Source: Lelliottia nimipressuralis (GTDB lineage Bacteria; Pseudomonadota; Gammaproteobacteria; Enterobacterales; Enterobacteriaceae). Taken from it: DNA of 64,000 nucleotides. Under the pieces are notes generated by a model that was given only the letters and a program-made list of their open reading frames with translations, searched no databases and was not told where the DNA came from. The translations under genes were made by a program, and so were the position numbers. The stretch is from the NCBI RefSeq assembly GCF_004115925.1, contig NZ_SDDX01000005.1, positions 1-64,000 of the forward strand. The letters run 5' to 3'. How positions within the stretch are numbered: position 1 is the stretch's first letter; each line of letters starts with the position of its first letter. This document shows positions 11,804 to 22,462 of the stretch, piece after piece.

Positions 11804-12556
11804 TTAGGCGACGTTGCGGGAGTGACCGGCGAGAACCGCCAGTGCTTCACCGTTTTCGATGGTGATATATTTGCCTTTCACCGCCAGCATGCCACTTTTC
11901 TGGAAACGACCCAGCAGGCGGCTGATGGTCTCAACGGTCAGGCCCAGATAGTTACCGATGTCGCCACGGGTCATGGTGAGACGGAATTCACGCGGGGAGA
12001 AACCACGCTCAGCAAAGCGACGCGACAGGTTATAGATAAAAGCTGCCAGACGCTCTTCCGCATTCTTTTTGGAAAGCAGCAGGATCATGTCCTGATCGCC
12101 TTTGATCTCACCGCTCATCAGACGCATCATCTGCTGACGCAGATTAGGCATTTTGCCTGACAGATCGTCCAGCGTTTCAAACGGGATTTCACAAACCATG
12201 GAGGTTTCCAGCGCCTGAGCGAAGCTCGGGTGATGGCCGGTGCCGATAGCGTCAAAGCCCACTAAATCGCCCGCCAGATGGAAGCCTGTGATCTGCTCAT
12301 CACCTTGCTCGGTGATGGTGTAGCTCTTAATGGTGCCAGAGCGGATCGCATAGAGCGATTTCAGTTCGTCTCCCGCTTTAAACAGCGTTTGCCCTTTCTG
12401 AATAGGCTTTTTGCGCTCGATGATATTATCAAGCTGATCGAGTTCATGCTCATTCAGGGTAAACGGGATACAGAGCTGGCTAATGCTGCAATCCTGGCAA
12501 TGGATAGCACAACCGCCAGACTGAATGCGTCGTATAATTCGCTTTTCCGGGATCAT
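11804..12556 (-). CDS. fnr: Anaerobic global regulator FNR
   Basis: CRP/FNR-family transcription factor, 250 residues from [10 protein letters not shown] (start by homology; an in-frame ATG lies four codons upstream). The oxygen-sensing [4Fe-4S] cluster ligands C20, C23, C29 and C122 are all present ([14 protein letters not shown] and SMVCEIPF). The cAMP-like beta roll, dimer helix and HTH ([24 protein letters not shown] with E209, S212, R213) follow. The sequence is nearly identical to E. coli. An FNR box at its own promoter indicates autoregulation. Confidence 0.98.
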   Translation of the reverse strand: MIPEKRIIRRIQSGGCAIHCQDCSISQLCIPFTLNEHELDQLDNIIERKKPIQKGQTLFKAGDELKSLYAIRSGTIKSYTITEQGDEQITGFHLAGDLVGFDAIGTGHHPSFAQALETSMVCEIPFETLDDLSGKMPNLRQQMMRLMSGEIKGDQDMILLLSKKNAEERLAAFIYNLSRRFAERGFSPREFRLTMTRGDIGNYLGLTVETISRLLGRFQKSGMLAVKGKYITIENGEALAVLAGHSRNVA

Positions 12557-12575
12557 AGGTCTGCTCAAGCCTTAA

Positions 12576-12589
12576 TTGATATTGGTCAA
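12576..12589. promoter_or_regulatory. FNR box upstream of fnr
   Basis: TTGATATTGGTCAA matches the FNR consensus TTGAT-N4-ATCAA with one mismatch. It lies 20 bp before the fnr start, the place of the autorepression site known in E. coli. Confidence 0.75.
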
Positions 12590-12740
12590 TTTTAACATCT
12601 TTTTGGAGTGTGCGTAAGCCTGGGAAACCATCAATAGCGGCAAGTGGCGACATTGTGTCGCCATCTTCTTGAAATTCCACAGCTTGATTGTGGAATAATG
12701 ACCTAAATCATAGAAAATTAAGCACTAAAAGCCTGGATTT

Positions 12741-13253
12741 CTACAACAGCAAATAGCCTTCGTGGCGCAATAACCACTCTTTACGCTGCACACCACCGGC
12801 ATAGCCGGTCATGGTGCCGTTACGGCCAATCACGCGATGGCAGGGCACCACAATGCTGACCGGGTTTGAGCCGTTGGCGGCACCGACGGCACGCGCGGCA
12901 CCCGCGCGGCCTAACTGTTCGGCAAGCTGACCGTAATGCATAATTTGCCCGCAGGGAATGGTGCGCAACACCTGCCACACTTCGCGCTGGAAAGGCGTGC
13001 CTGCCGTGGCGGTCGGTAAGGTATCAATGATGCCGAGATCGCCCTCGAAGTAGTCCGCCATTTTCGCGCTCAACCCGCCGGGGTTCGTTGCGCTGACGCG
13101 CTCATAGCCGCCACGATAGTGGATATTCAGCAGTTCCACCATCCGGTCGCTGTGCTCTTCCCACTCCACCGCGCGCAGGTTGAACTGCTCATCGGCAATG
13201 ATCCACAGCGGGCCAAGCGGCGTGGCAATCTTATCTTCGAGTAATCTCAGCAT
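12741..13253 (-). CDS. ogt: Methylated-DNA--protein-cysteine methyltransferase Ogt
   Basis: 170-residue DNA repair protein that takes O6-alkyl groups from guanine (and O4-methyl from thymine) onto its own cysteine. Active-site motif [12 protein letters not shown] and the HTH region with PFQREVW are present. The start [14 protein letters not shown] is placed by homology to E. coli. Order fnr-ogt-abgT is as in E. coli; 10 bases separate it from abgT upstream, so abgT transcripts may read into ogt. Confidence 0.96.
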   Translation of the reverse strand: MLRLLEDKIATPLGPLWIIADEQFNLRAVEWEEHSDRMVELLNIHYRGGYERVSATNPGGLSAKMADYFEGDLGIIDTLPTATAGTPFQREVWQVLRTIPCGQIMHYGQLAEQLGRAGAARAVGAANGSNPVSIVVPCHRVIGRNGTMTGYAGGVQRKEWLLRHEGYLLL

Positions 13254-13263
13254 CCTTTGTCCC

Positions 13264-14790
13264 TTAATTAAGCCGTGGGTAAATCCCCGGTCCAATTGGC
13301 AGCCCCACAAGATACCATGCGATTAACATCACCAGCCATACCCCTAAAAAGATAAGCGGATACGGCAACACCAGCGAATAGTAGGTACCCAGTTTCGCCT
13401 CGGGCTTATAGCGTTGCAGGAAGCCTAAAAACAGTGGCACAAACGGCGACACCGGTGCGAGAGGGATCACCGACGAATCGGCCACGCGGAACAGGATCTG
13501 GGCGAACGCCGGGTGAAAGCCGAGCAGCATAAACATCGGCACAAAGATTGGCGCCAGAATCGACCAGATGGCGGACCCGCTGGCGATAAACATACACAGC
13601 AGGGATGACAGCAGCGCCAGCCCGACAAACGCCGGTACGCCGCTCAGTCCGGCGGACTCCAGGGCATCGGTCAGGCCAACGGCCATAAACTTGCCCATGT
13701 TGCTCCAGTTAAACATCGCCACAAACTGCGCCAGCGGGAACACCATCACGATAAAACCCGCCATCTCTTTCATCGGCTCGATCATCAGATGGGGCAGATC
13801 GCCCTGGCGGCGAATTTTGCCGGTGGCAATGCCGTAAGCGAGAGAAACGATAAAGAAGAACAGAATAATCAGCGGCACAATGCCCTGAATAAACGGCGAC
13901 GGCAGGACCGTGTGTTTGACCGGATCGCGCAGGACACCGTTTTCAGGCACCACCATCAGCGCTATTGCCGCGATAAACAGCAGCGAGACGACGCCGGCGA
14001 CGCGCAGGCCGTGGCGCTGTTCCTTGCTCAGTGTCTCCAGCTTTTCATCACGGCTGCCTTCCCATTGACCAAGACGCGGTTCGACGATCTTATCGGTGAT
14101 CAGGCCGCCCACAATCGTCAGCACAATCACCGAGCTTGCCATAAAGTACCAGTTGTCGATCACGCTGACGTGCATAGCGGTATCAATGGTTTTCGCCGCT
14201 TCGGTGCTGATCCCCGAGAGCAGCACATCGGTGGTGACGATCAGCAGATTGGCGGTAAAGCCGCACCCGACGCCCGCGATGGCCGCGAGCAAACCCGCCA
14301 CCGGATGACGGCCCACGGCGAGGAAAATCAGTGCACCCATCGGCGGCATAATCACCAGCGCCGCGTCAGAGGAGATGTGGCTGAAAAAGGCGATAAACAG
14401 CACCATATAGCTGGCGTAACGTGCGTTAACCACCGACGCCATTTTGACCATCAGCGCCGGTAACAGCCCCACGCGTTCGGCCAGACCCGCGCCCAGCACC
14501 AGCGCCAGAATCGCCCCCAGCGGCGCAAAACCGCTGAAGTTTTTAATCACATTCGGCAAAAACCAGTGCAGCCCTTCGACGCTGAGCAGGTTTTTCACCG
14601 CCACCATGCTGCCATCCGCCGGGCTGCGCACGCTAACGTCAAAAGCCGACAGCACGGCGGTGGCGATCATCAGAATCACAATCAAATAGATAAAAAGCAG
14701 GAAAGGGTGCGGCACTTTATTGCCGATCCTTTCAACCCAGCCATAGACCTTACCGGATGGGGAATGCGAAGGTATGGAAGACATACTCAT
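13264..14790 (-). CDS. abgT: p-Aminobenzoyl-glutamate transporter AbgT
   Basis: 508-residue inner-membrane transporter of the AbgT family, importing p-aminobenzoyl-glutamate, a folate breakdown product, using the proton gradient. Multiple membrane helices; family segments [20 protein letters not shown] and [19 protein letters not shown] are intact. It is last in the abgABT operon, 42 bases after abgB. Confidence 0.96.
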   Translation of the reverse strand: MSMSSIPSHSPSGKVYGWVERIGNKVPHPFLLFIYLIVILMIATAVLSAFDVSVRSPADGSMVAVKNLLSVEGLHWFLPNVIKNFSGFAPLGAILALVLGAGLAERVGLLPALMVKMASVVNARYASYMVLFIAFFSHISSDAALVIMPPMGALIFLAVGRHPVAGLLAAIAGVGCGFTANLLIVTTDVLLSGISTEAAKTIDTAMHVSVIDNWYFMASSVIVLTIVGGLITDKIVEPRLGQWEGSRDEKLETLSKEQRHGLRVAGVVSLLFIAAIALMVVPENGVLRDPVKHTVLPSPFIQGIVPLIILFFFIVSLAYGIATGKIRRQGDLPHLMIEPMKEMAGFIVMVFPLAQFVAMFNWSNMGKFMAVGLTDALESAGLSGVPAFVGLALLSSLLCMFIASGSAIWSILAPIFVPMFMLLGFHPAFAQILFRVADSSVIPLAPVSPFVPLFLGFLQRYKPEAKLGTYYSLVLPYPLIFLGVWLVMLIAWYLVGLPIGPGIYPRLN

Positions 14791-14832
14791 GGGCGTTCCT
14801 CGGGACTGTTGTGTTGTTGTTTGCGTGTTTTA

Positions 14833-16278
14833 TTATTTTAAAGGTGACGGTGTCACGTTATGTGGGATCGGACACTCGTACGGTCGTTCTTTTATCTGTT
14901 GTTCAAACTCATTCCGGCAGGATTGCAGAAGCGACGCGTCCTGCAGCAGATTCAGCGCCGTAGCGCCCATCACTTTTCCCGCCAGCAGCATACCTTTGTG
15001 GGCAATAGAGGTGCGACCCTGCGCCACCAGCTGCCAGGTGTGCAGCGGCGTGCCGACGGTAAAGCAGGGGCTGAAGCACTGTGCCACCGGCATTTTCCAG
15101 CTCACGTCGCCCACGTCAGTGGAACCCGCCAGCACATTATCGGTGATGGCGTAGGGCGCGACCTCATCCACCAGCAGCGTCTCATGATGTCGACGGGCAA
15201 AGGCTTTACCCTCGTCTGCGCCCGTAGCGGCGATATTTTTCAGGCTGTTTTGCAGATCGTTTGGCGTGAGGGTTTTACGAATTTCAGCGGCAAATTCGCG
15301 CTCTTCTTCCGTCCACGCAGGCGTGCCGTAATGCTGTAACGCGCTGTACATCGCGGCTTCAAGGGTGCGGTTCGGCAGATAACTGGAGCAGGCTTTATCA
15401 AAGCGGCGTTCGACGGTGGTTTCTGTCATCAGCGCAGCGCCCTGCGCGATCTTTTCAATACGCTCGTAGATCTGCTGGGCGTCAGCCATCTCCGGGGCGC
15501 GGATCAGATACAGCACCTCGGCCTGAGCCTGCACCACGTTCGGCGAAATCCCGCCGGTGTTGGTGATGGCGTAATGCACGCGGGCTTTTTCGATGATGTG
15601 CTCATTGAGGAAGTTTGTGCCGGTGGTCATCAGGGTAACGGCATCCAGCGCGCTGCGCCCGAGATGAGGCGAATTCGCGGCATGCGCGGCGATCCCCTGA
15701 AAGCGCCACGAGGCCTGGATATTCGCCAGCGTGCTGACGTTAAACATCCCGGCAAAGGCTTCCGGATGCCAGGTCACGGCGGCATCCACATCGTCAAACA
15801 GCCCCTCGCGCACCATAAAGGTTTTGCCGGAGCCGCCTTCCTCACCCGGGCAGCCATAAAAACGCACCGTGCCGCTGCCGCCGTGTTTTTCCAGCCAGCT
15901 TTTCACGGCTACCGCGCCTGCCAGCGCCGCCGTTCCCAGCAGATTATGACCACAGCCGTGGCCGTTCTCGCCGGGTGTGTCTGATTGCGGCTTGGCGCAG
16001 TGCGCGGTCTGGCTTAAACCCGCCAGCGCGTCAAATTCCCCTAACAGGGCCACCACAGGTTTGCCGCTGCCAAAGCTGGCGATAAAGGCATTCGGAATAC
16101 CGCCTGCCTCGCGCGTCAGGGCAAAACCTTCGGCTTCCAGCGCGCTCGCCAGACGTTCGGCGGACCAGAACTCTTCAAAACGCGTTTCCGGGTGATCCCA
16201 GATTTCATCCGCGATATCGGTGAAGGTCTGACATCGGGTTTCAATCGCATCGTCAATAAAACGGTAGATCTCCTGCAT
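14833..16278 (-). CDS. abgB: p-Aminobenzoyl-glutamate hydrolase subunit B
   Basis: M20-family metallopeptidase-like subunit, 481 residues from [12 protein letters not shown], the same length as E. coli AbgB. Metal-ligand regions [13 protein letters not shown] and [12 protein letters not shown] are present. AbgA and AbgB together split p-aminobenzoyl-glutamate to p-aminobenzoate and glutamate in the cytoplasm. Its ATG overlaps the abgA stop (TGATG), showing translational coupling. Confidence 0.96.
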   Translation of the reverse strand: MQEIYRFIDDAIETRCQTFTDIADEIWDHPETRFEEFWSAERLASALEAEGFALTREAGGIPNAFIASFGSGKPVVALLGEFDALAGLSQTAHCAKPQSDTPGENGHGCGHNLLGTAALAGAVAVKSWLEKHGGSGTVRFYGCPGEEGGSGKTFMVREGLFDDVDAAVTWHPEAFAGMFNVSTLANIQASWRFQGIAAHAANSPHLGRSALDAVTLMTTGTNFLNEHIIEKARVHYAITNTGGISPNVVQAQAEVLYLIRAPEMADAQQIYERIEKIAQGAALMTETTVERRFDKACSSYLPNRTLEAAMYSALQHYGTPAWTEEEREFAAEIRKTLTPNDLQNSLKNIAATGADEGKAFARRHHETLLVDEVAPYAITDNVLAGSTDVGDVSWKMPVAQCFSPCFTVGTPLHTWQLVAQGRTSIAHKGMLLAGKVMGATALNLLQDASLLQSCRNEFEQQIKERPYECPIPHNVTPSPLK

Positions 16279-17588
16279 CACACACCTCGCGTCCACGGAA
16301 AATTGAGCGCAGTTCGGGCCAGCGTTTCAATCGCCACCGCCATGACCTGCTCGTCAAAATCAAACTTTTCATTGTGATGACCGGCGCTCAGATCGGTGCC
16401 AAACACCATATAGGAGGCCATCCCGCCATTCTGCTGCACCCGCGCCATCATCAGCGTGGCATCCTCTGATCCCGCCGGGGCTTTTACTTTGTCGATGGCC
16501 TGGCGCACGCCCGGCACCTGGCTTGCCTGTTCACGCAGATAGTCAACCCACGCCGGTGACGGGGCGCTGGAGGTCGCGGCGCCCATCAGGCGCATTTCAG
16601 CCTTTACGCCGTAGAGCGCAGCGGCACCGTCGATCACCGCCTGAGCACGTTCAAACACGTACTGATTGATGGCCTCGCTTTCGCCGCGCGTTTCCACTTT
16701 TAACAGCGCGCTGGCGGGAACGACATTACGCCCGCTGCCCGCCTGCATGACGCCGACGTTAACGCGTGACGCGCCTTCGCTATGGGGCGCAATGCTGTGC
16801 AGGGCCAGAGCGGCCTGAGCGGCGGCGAGCAGGGCATTGCGGCCATCTTCCGGTTTCCCGCCCGCGTGGGCAGCAACGCCTGTGAAACGCACGTCAAATT
16901 TGGTGGTCGCCATAAAATTATCGCTCCCACAGATAACGGTTCCGGTCGGGACACCGGTGCCGATGTGGATCGCGGTAAAATAGTCGACGCCATCCAGCGC
17001 ACCGGCGGCCACCATGGCGCGCGCGCCGCGTGTGCCTTCCTCAGCGGGCTGGAAGATAAGTTTAAGGGTGCCGTTCAGCCGGGATTCGTTCTGCTTCAGC
17101 AGATGCGCCAGCCCAAGGCCGATGGTGGTATGACCGTCGTGGCCGCAGGCGTGCATCATCCCTGGGTTGCAGGAGGCAAAACCGTCGCGGAACGGGCGAT
17201 GGCTGTCGTCGAGGGCTTCGCTGAGATCCAGCGCGTCCATATCTACCCGAAACGCGAGAGTCGGCCCGGGACGACCGGTGTTGAGCGTGGCGACAAGGCC
17301 GGTAAAGCCGCCTTCAAAGGCGCTGAGCCATTTCTCTGGCGCGCCCTGCTGGCGGGCGCGGGCAAATTCCGCGGCCAGCGTGTCCGCGTCGGGCAGTCCC
17401 ATTCGGCTGTCGGCATCGACCACATCACGGCCCATCGCCAGCGCATAGCCCAGGTTATCGAGGATCTCCGCGACTTTTGCGGCGGTGCGAAACTCCACCC
17501 AGCCGGATTCGGCATACTGGTGAAAATCACGACGCCATGTTGTCAGCTGAGGCATTAATTTTTGAAGGGATTGTGTCAATGAATCCAT
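16278..17588 (-). CDS. abgA: p-Aminobenzoyl-glutamate hydrolase subunit A
   Basis: M20-family amidohydrolase, 436 residues from [10 protein letters not shown] (start by homology). Metal-binding motifs [11 protein letters not shown] and [11 protein letters not shown] are intact, with the dimerisation domain roughly 210-330. Partner of AbgB and first gene of the abgABT operon, divergent from abgR with a 175-bp shared promoter region. Confidence 0.96.
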   Translation of the reverse strand: MDSLTQSLQKLMPQLTTWRRDFHQYAESGWVEFRTAAKVAEILDNLGYALAMGRDVVDADSRMGLPDADTLAAEFARARQQGAPEKWLSAFEGGFTGLVATLNTGRPGPTLAFRVDMDALDLSEALDDSHRPFRDGFASCNPGMMHACGHDGHTTIGLGLAHLLKQNESRLNGTLKLIFQPAEEGTRGARAMVAAGALDGVDYFTAIHIGTGVPTGTVICGSDNFMATTKFDVRFTGVAAHAGGKPEDGRNALLAAAQAALALHSIAPHSEGASRVNVGVMQAGSGRNVVPASALLKVETRGESEAINQYVFERAQAVIDGAAALYGVKAEMRLMGAATSSAPSPAWVDYLREQASQVPGVRQAIDKVKAPAGSEDATLMMARVQQNGGMASYMVFGTDLSAGHHNEKFDFDEQVMAVAIETLARTALNFPWTRGV

Positions 17589-17763
17589 CTCTCTTCCTGT
17601 CATCATGAAAATATGTGAACTGCTTCACGCTGTGATAGTTTTTACTTATCACTAACCAATTTTTCACAGTTTTAACCGTTCAGGAATTACCCTCGCACAT
17701 CCATTTCCATTAAAGTAGATGACAATTTCTTTACTCTGATAAACAACGGTTATCGGTCGGGCT

Positions 17764-18684
17764 ATGTCATTTCAGGTCAAATTTCATCAGATCCGCGCGT
17801 TCGTCGAAGTGGCGCGTCAGGGCAGTATTCGTGGTGCCAGCCGGGCGATGAATCTGTCGCAACCGGCGTTAACCAAATCCATCAAAGAGCTGGAAGAGGG
17901 GATGGCTGCACAGCTGTTTGTGCGGCGCAGTAAAGGCGTGGCGCTGACGGAATGCGGCGAGAGTTTCTATCAGCACGCCAACCTGATCCTCGAAGAGCTG
18001 CGCGCCGCGCAGGATGATATTCGCCAGCGTCAGGGGTTGCAGGGCGGGCAGATCAATATCGGGATGGGAGCCAGCGTGGCCCGGACGTTAATGCCTGCGG
18101 TGATCACCCGTTTTCACGAGCAGCATCCGCAGGTGAAAGTGCGAATTATGGAAGGGCAGCTGGTGTCGATGATCAACGAATTACGCCAGGGAGAGCTGGA
18201 TTTCACCATCAATACCTATTATCAGGGACCTTACGATCACGAATTTACCTTTGAAAAACTGTTCGAAAAACCCTTCGCCATATTTTGTCGGCAAGGTCAT
18301 CCGGCGATTGGCGCAAAATCCATTAGTGAGCTTATGAATTATAACTGGACGATGCCCACACCGCGCGGAAGTTATTACAAACAACTTGAAGACATATTCC
18401 GCCATCGCTCACAAATACCGCAAATTGGCGTAGTGTGTGAAACATTCTCGTCCTGTATTAGCCTGGTGGCGCAAAGCGATTTTTTGAGCATTTTGCCGCA
18501 GGAGCTGGGCTGCGACCCTCTGCTGGCGCACCGTCTGGTGATGTTGCCGGTTGAAGAAATATTACCCAAAGCCGCTTATTATTTAATCCAAAGACGTGAT
18601 TCCCGACAAACACCGTTGACGGCGTCATTAATAACGCAGTTCAGAAGACACGCCCGTGGAATAATGTTCAACGAAGGACAATAA
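17764..18684 (+). CDS. abgR: LysR-type regulator AbgR
   Basis: 306-residue LysR regulator with N-terminal winged HTH (IRAFVEVARQGSIRGASRAMNLSQPALTKSIKELEE) and a periplasmic-binding-like effector domain. Divergent from abgABT, which it is thought to regulate; the inducer is probably an aminobenzoyl-glutamate type compound. The end of the gene overlaps the 3' end of the antisense-strand sRNA McaS by a few bases. Confidence 0.93.
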   Translation: MSFQVKFHQIRAFVEVARQGSIRGASRAMNLSQPALTKSIKELEEGMAAQLFVRRSKGVALTECGESFYQHANLILEELRAAQDDIRQRQGLQGGQINIGMGASVARTLMPAVITRFHEQHPQVKVRIMEGQLVSMINELRQGELDFTINTYYQGPYDHEFTFEKLFEKPFAIFCRQGHPAIGAKSISELMNYNWTMPTPRGSYYKQLEDIFRHRSQIPQIGVVCETFSSCISLVAQSDFLSILPQELGCDPLLAHRLVMLPVEEILPKAAYYLIQRRDSRQTPLTASLITQFRRHARGIMFNEGQ

Positions 18685-18775
18685 AAAAATAGAGCCTGCC
18701 GACATCGGACAGACCCTACAGTACACACAGCAGTGCATCCTTGTGCAAGTCCCGCTTATTATCCGTGTTGCAGGT
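18681..18775 (-). ncRNA. mcaS: Small RNA McaS (IsrA)
   Basis: The minus strand between smrA and abgR, the E. coli location of McaS, carries a 95-nt segment whose 3' two thirds match McaS as I remember it: GGATGCACTGCTGTGTGTAC, then a hairpin (CTGTCCG/CGGCAG) and GCTCTATTTTTTTAT. The inferred 5' end starts ACCTGCAACA, just after a TATAAC -10-like box. McaS is an Hfq-binding RNA that represses csgD, activates flhDC and pgaA and sequesters CsrA in E. coli. The 5' third differs clearly from E. coli, so some targets may differ. Ends are estimated by length and terminator. Confidence 0.82.
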
Positions 18776-19018
18776 TTATTTAGTTATAACAGCTTTCCTC
18801 TAAAAATAAAGTGATCGGAGTGCATGATTTAACTTATTTTTAACTTAAACTGTACACTTAATCACCTGTTAAATTTATTTTAAGGCGGCTTCACGATTAT
18901 CTATTAGCTTTTTTAATACATATCTGCGCGTTATTATTTTTTCAGGGCGCTCGGCTGATATTGAGACGCTCGCCGGGCGCAGGTATAGTACGCCTTCAGA
19001 TGTAGCGGGAGGAGCACC

Positions 19019-19582
19019 ATGAAACCTGACGACAAATCGCTTTTTCTTGACGCCATGGATGATGTCCAGCCGCTGAAGCGCAGTACCGATATTAACTGGC
19101 AGCCGAGCCGCAATCCGCGTGCCCGCCAGCGTATCGACACTACCCAGCTCGATAATTTCCTCACCCTCGGCTTCCTCGATGTTCTGCCGCTTTCCGAACC
19201 GCTGATGTTTCAGCGCGAAGGCGTTCAGCGGGGAGTCATTGATAAGCTACGCACGGGTAAATACCCGCGTCAGGCCAGCCTGAACTTATTACGCCAGCCG
19301 GTGGAGCAGTGCCGTCAGATGCTGTTTGCATTTATTCAGCAGGCGCAGCAGGACAGTTTACGCAATCTGATTATCATCCACGGCAAGGGCCGGGAAGAGG
19401 GCTCGCATGCCAATATCGTGCGCAGCTACCTGGCGCGCTGGCTGGCGGAATTCGACGCCGTGCAGGCCGTCTGCGTTGCGCTGCCCCATCATGGCGGCAG
19501 CGGTGCGTGCTATGTAGCCTTACAAAAATCGGACGACGCTAAGCTGGAGAACCGGGAGCGGCACGCAAAGCGCAGCCGCTAA
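19019..19582 (+). CDS. smrA: Smr-domain endonuclease SmrA
   Basis: 187 residues, close to E. coli SmrA (YdaL). The Smr domain is at about 85-170, with the LDLH-like element replaced by ASLNLLRQPVEQCR and the conserved IIHGKGR loop followed by HANIVRSYLARWL and LPHHGGSGACYVAL. The E. coli protein shows DNA endonuclease activity in vitro; its biological role is unsettled. GGAGGAGCACC precedes the ATG. Confidence 0.92.
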   Translation: MKPDDKSLFLDAMDDVQPLKRSTDINWQPSRNPRARQRIDTTQLDNFLTLGFLDVLPLSEPLMFQREGVQRGVIDKLRTGKYPRQASLNLLRQPVEQCRQMLFAFIQQAQQDSLRNLIIIHGKGREEGSHANIVRSYLARWLAEFDAVQAVCVALPHHGGSGACYVALQKSDDAKLENRERHAKRSR

Positions 19583-19587
19583 GTGCA

Positions 19588-21246
19588 TCAAAAAGTTTCC
19601 CAGTTGCCATCTCCGGCGGAGGCTGCCGCCGGGCGCAATACCTGCGGTGTTTTCAGGTTTGCCGCGCGCGGGGAGATCGTCTGCGTTTGCACGTTCAGGC
19701 GAAATGCGGCGACGGCCTGGCGCAGCTGTTCCGCCTGATCCTCCAGCGCCGCTGCCGCCGTAGCGGACTCCTGCACCAGCGCGGCGTTTTGCTGCGTCAC
19801 GCTATCCATCTGCGAAACCGCCAGACTCACCTGCTCAATACCGCGACTCTGTTCATCGGACGCCGATGCGATTTCACCCATGATATCGGTTACGCGGGTG
19901 ACAGCTGCGACGATCTCTTTCATGGTTTCCCCGGCCTCACTCACCTGGCCGGAGCCGGTATTCACCCGGCTGACGGAATTTTCGATCAGTGCTTTGATCT
20001 CCTTCGCCGCCTGTGCGCTGCGGCTCGCCAGGGTGCGAACTTCCCCGGCGACCACGGCAAATCCGCGCCCTTGTTCACCGGCTCGCGCCGCTTCCACCGC
20101 AGCGTTCAGCGCCAGAATATTCGTCTGGAAGGCGATGCTGTCGATCACGCTGGTAATGTGCGCAATTTGCTGGGAGCTGTCGGCAATTTCGGTCATCGTG
20201 CGAATTACGTTATCCACCACACGCCCGCCGCGATCCGCCGTCTCCGATGCGTTTTTCGCGAGCAGCGTCGCCTGGCGCGCGTTATCAGAGTTCTGTTTCA
20301 CCGTCGCCGTCAGCTCTTCCATACTGGCCGCCGTCTCTTCCAGCGAAGAGGCCTGCTGCTCGGTACGGGCCGAGAGATCATTGCTGCCCGCGGCGATTTC
20401 GCCCGCGCCGGTGTAGATAGAATCGGTACTGCCGCGCACCGCGCTGACGGTCGTAACCAGCGACGTCTGCATCTCATGCAGCCCTGCCGCCAGCTGGCCC
20501 ATCTCGTTACGGCTGTCGATGGAAATAGCTTGTGTTAAATCACCGCTGGCGATGGTGCGAATATGATTCATCACGCTGCGCAGAGGTTTCAGCAGCAGGT
20601 GCTGTAATCCTTGCCAGAACACAATCAGTACCGCTACCACCACCAGGAAAATGGTGCCCAGCGTCCACTGCATATGGGTAAAGCTGTTCTGGTTCTCTTT
20701 GGCCGCCGCTTTCAGCAGAGTGTTGTTTTCCGCCCGCCATTGGGTGTAGACGGCTTCCATTCCATCCTGCGCCTGCTGCGCGTCGAGATCGCCATACGCC
20801 TGATAGTTATCCGCGCGCAGATACTCAATCGACAGGCGCATCACTTCATGCATTTGGGTGTACGCTTTTTGCATTTCAGCCGTGAGTTCCGGGCGCTGGC
20901 CCTTCACCGGAGGCATGGCCTGCCAGGTGCTGTAGTAGTTTTCCGCTTTGGTCAGCGAATCGCTGGCGTTACCGAGCAGCTTATTGATCGCCGCCAGAGA
21001 GGCCGGGTCGCGCTGATTTTTGAGGTAACGAATGGCGACGCGCGTGACCGTGACGCGAGTTTTGACCAGCGTGTTGACGCTGTCGCTCAGGCTCTCCTGC
21101 TGTGCATTCAGGTTGCCTGAGTTCTGGAAGTTATGACGGTCATTGCTGACAGCGGAATAAAACAATCCCCCCGTGACGACTTGCAACAGGCAGAATATAG
21201 TGAGAGCAAAGACAATCCCGGTAATAACGTGCAGATTTTTCAGCAT
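19588..21246 (-). CDS. Methyl-accepting chemotaxis protein, Tsr/Tar-like
   Basis: 552-residue transmembrane chemoreceptor. TM1 is at about 6-30, a four-helix periplasmic sensor at 31-190, TM2 at 191-212 and HAMP to about 265. The cytoplasmic hairpin has the invariant tip [23 protein letters not shown]. The chain ends in NWETF, the pentapeptide that tethers CheR and CheB, so this is a major-type receptor. Start [10 protein letters not shown] is placed by alignment with Tsr; a start 12 codons earlier is also open. The ligand pocket differs from Tsr (the periplasmic domain shares only general pattern), so the attractant is unknown. Absent at this place in E. coli K-12. Confidence 0.88.
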   Translation of the reverse strand: MLKNLHVITGIVFALTIFCLLQVVTGGLFYSAVSNDRHNFQNSGNLNAQQESLSDSVNTLVKTRVTVTRVAIRYLKNQRDPASLAAINKLLGNASDSLTKAENYYSTWQAMPPVKGQRPELTAEMQKAYTQMHEVMRLSIEYLRADNYQAYGDLDAQQAQDGMEAVYTQWRAENNTLLKAAAKENQNSFTHMQWTLGTIFLVVVAVLIVFWQGLQHLLLKPLRSVMNHIRTIASGDLTQAISIDSRNEMGQLAAGLHEMQTSLVTTVSAVRGSTDSIYTGAGEIAAGSNDLSARTEQQASSLEETAASMEELTATVKQNSDNARQATLLAKNASETADRGGRVVDNVIRTMTEIADSSQQIAHITSVIDSIAFQTNILALNAAVEAARAGEQGRGFAVVAGEVRTLASRSAQAAKEIKALIENSVSRVNTGSGQVSEAGETMKEIVAAVTRVTDIMGEIASASDEQSRGIEQVSLAVSQMDSVTQQNAALVQESATAAAALEDQAEQLRQAVAAFRLNVQTQTISPRAANLKTPQVLRPAAASAGDGNWETF

Positions 21247-21353
21247 GACGGAAGCCCATTTGATGTGCAGAAGTTGCATCATTGTTATCGACGTAGTAGG
21301 GCTAAACTTTAATTTTACTACTGCTTAATTGGCAGTCAGACAGGTAGACGCAT

Positions 21354-22220
21354 ATGACCCGTATTGAGAAAAGTGGCAGTTATACGTTAGGGACTCGCGC
21401 GGTTAACCGACTCGGCTATGGCGCGATGCAGCTTGCTGGTCCCGGTGTATTTGGTCCGCCAAAAGACAAAGCGGCTGCGCTGGCAGTGCTGCGTGAAGCG
21501 GTGGCGGCAGGGGTGAATCATATTGATACCAGTGATTTCTACGGCCCGCATGTGACCAATCAGCTGATTCGGGAAGCACTGCATCCGTACCGTGACGATC
21601 TGACGCTGGTAACGAAAATTGGTGCCCGTCGCGGAACTGACGCCTCCTGGCTGCCGGCCTTTTCGGCGCAGGAGCTGACGCAGGCGGTGCACGATAACCT
21701 GCGAAACCTGCAGCTGGACGTGCTGGATGTGGTGAATTTACGCATCATGTTTAGCGCTCACGGCCCTGCAGAGGGATCGATCGAAGAACCTTTAACCACG
21801 CTTGTGGAATTACAGCGTCAGGGTCTGGTACAACACATTGGGCTGAGCAATGTTACTGCCACGCAAATTGCGCAGGCGCAGCGCATCACGCCGATTGTCT
21901 GCGTGCAGAATCTCTACAACATCGTGAATCGTCGCGACGATGCGCTGATCGATGAGCTGGCGGAGCAGGGGATTGCCTATGTGCCGTTCTTCCCGCTGGG
22001 GGGATTCACGCCGCTGCAATCGTCCGGCCTTCAGGTGGTTGCTGATTCACTGGGTGCCACGCCAATGCAGGTTGCACTGGCATGGCTGCTGAAACGCTCG
22101 CCGAATATTCTGCTGATTCCTGGCACTTCGTCGGTGGCGCATCTGCGCGAAAACCTGGCAGCTGGCGATCTGGTGCTGCCGGATGACGCTCTGGCTGCCC
22201 TGAACGCGCTGGCGGAATAA
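21354..22220 (+). CDS. pdxI: Aldo/keto reductase YdbC (PdxI, pyridoxal reductase)
   Basis: 288-residue (beta/alpha)8 aldo/keto reductase close to E. coli YdbC, shown to be the NADPH-dependent pyridoxal reductase PdxI of vitamin B6 salvage. Catalytic Asp and Tyr are in HIDTSDFYGPH and the Lys in LVTKIGARRG; the NADP-binding end reads LLIPGTSSVAHLRENL. It is divergent from the chemoreceptor gene. Confidence 0.88.
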   Translation: MTRIEKSGSYTLGTRAVNRLGYGAMQLAGPGVFGPPKDKAAALAVLREAVAAGVNHIDTSDFYGPHVTNQLIREALHPYRDDLTLVTKIGARRGTDASWLPAFSAQELTQAVHDNLRNLQLDVLDVVNLRIMFSAHGPAEGSIEEPLTTLVELQRQGLVQHIGLSNVTATQIAQAQRITPIVCVQNLYNIVNRRDDALIDELAEQGIAYVPFFPLGGFTPLQSSGLQVVADSLGATPMQVALAWLLKRSPNILLIPGTSSVAHLRENLAAGDLVLPDDALAALNALAE

Positions 22221-22252
22221 CTAGCCAGCCAGTTAAACCGGCGGCCACGTCT

Positions 22253-22462
22253 TTATTCCGTGGCCGCTTCCGTCATTCGGCTTCTTCTGTGCAGCTCTAG
22301 CGCCTCAGCAATAATTTCCTGCTTACTCAGCCGCGTTTCATACGCCGTGGCTCTGACATATTCGACCAGCGTGGATTCAATCCTCGCGCTTAACATTTTT
22401 AAGTTAGCATCCTTTGCTGTACCGCGTGCTACACGCTTGTCCGGGTAATCTCGGCTTGGCAT
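22253..22462 (-). CDS. Ribbon-helix-helix domain protein (69 aa)
   Basis: 69-residue basic protein. Residues 22-62 fit a ribbon-helix-helix fold: a strand (NLKMLSARIEST), then helices LVEYVRATAYET and SKQEIIAEALELHRR. RHH proteins bind DNA as dimers, for example as antitoxins or plasmid regulators. No toxin-like ORF stands next to it, so it may be a lone transcription factor. Start: GGAGGA lies nine bases before the ATG. Confidence 0.6.
   Translation of the reverse strand: MPSRDYPDKRVARGTAKDANLKMLSARIESTLVEYVRATAYETRLSKQEIIAEALELHRRSRMTEAATE

Noticed and set aside
14844-14856. GTGACGGTGTCAC palindrome, also found as GTGACACCGTCAC at 50944-50956
   Set aside because: The first copy encodes the conserved abgB C-terminus (VTPS), so the match is most likely chance.
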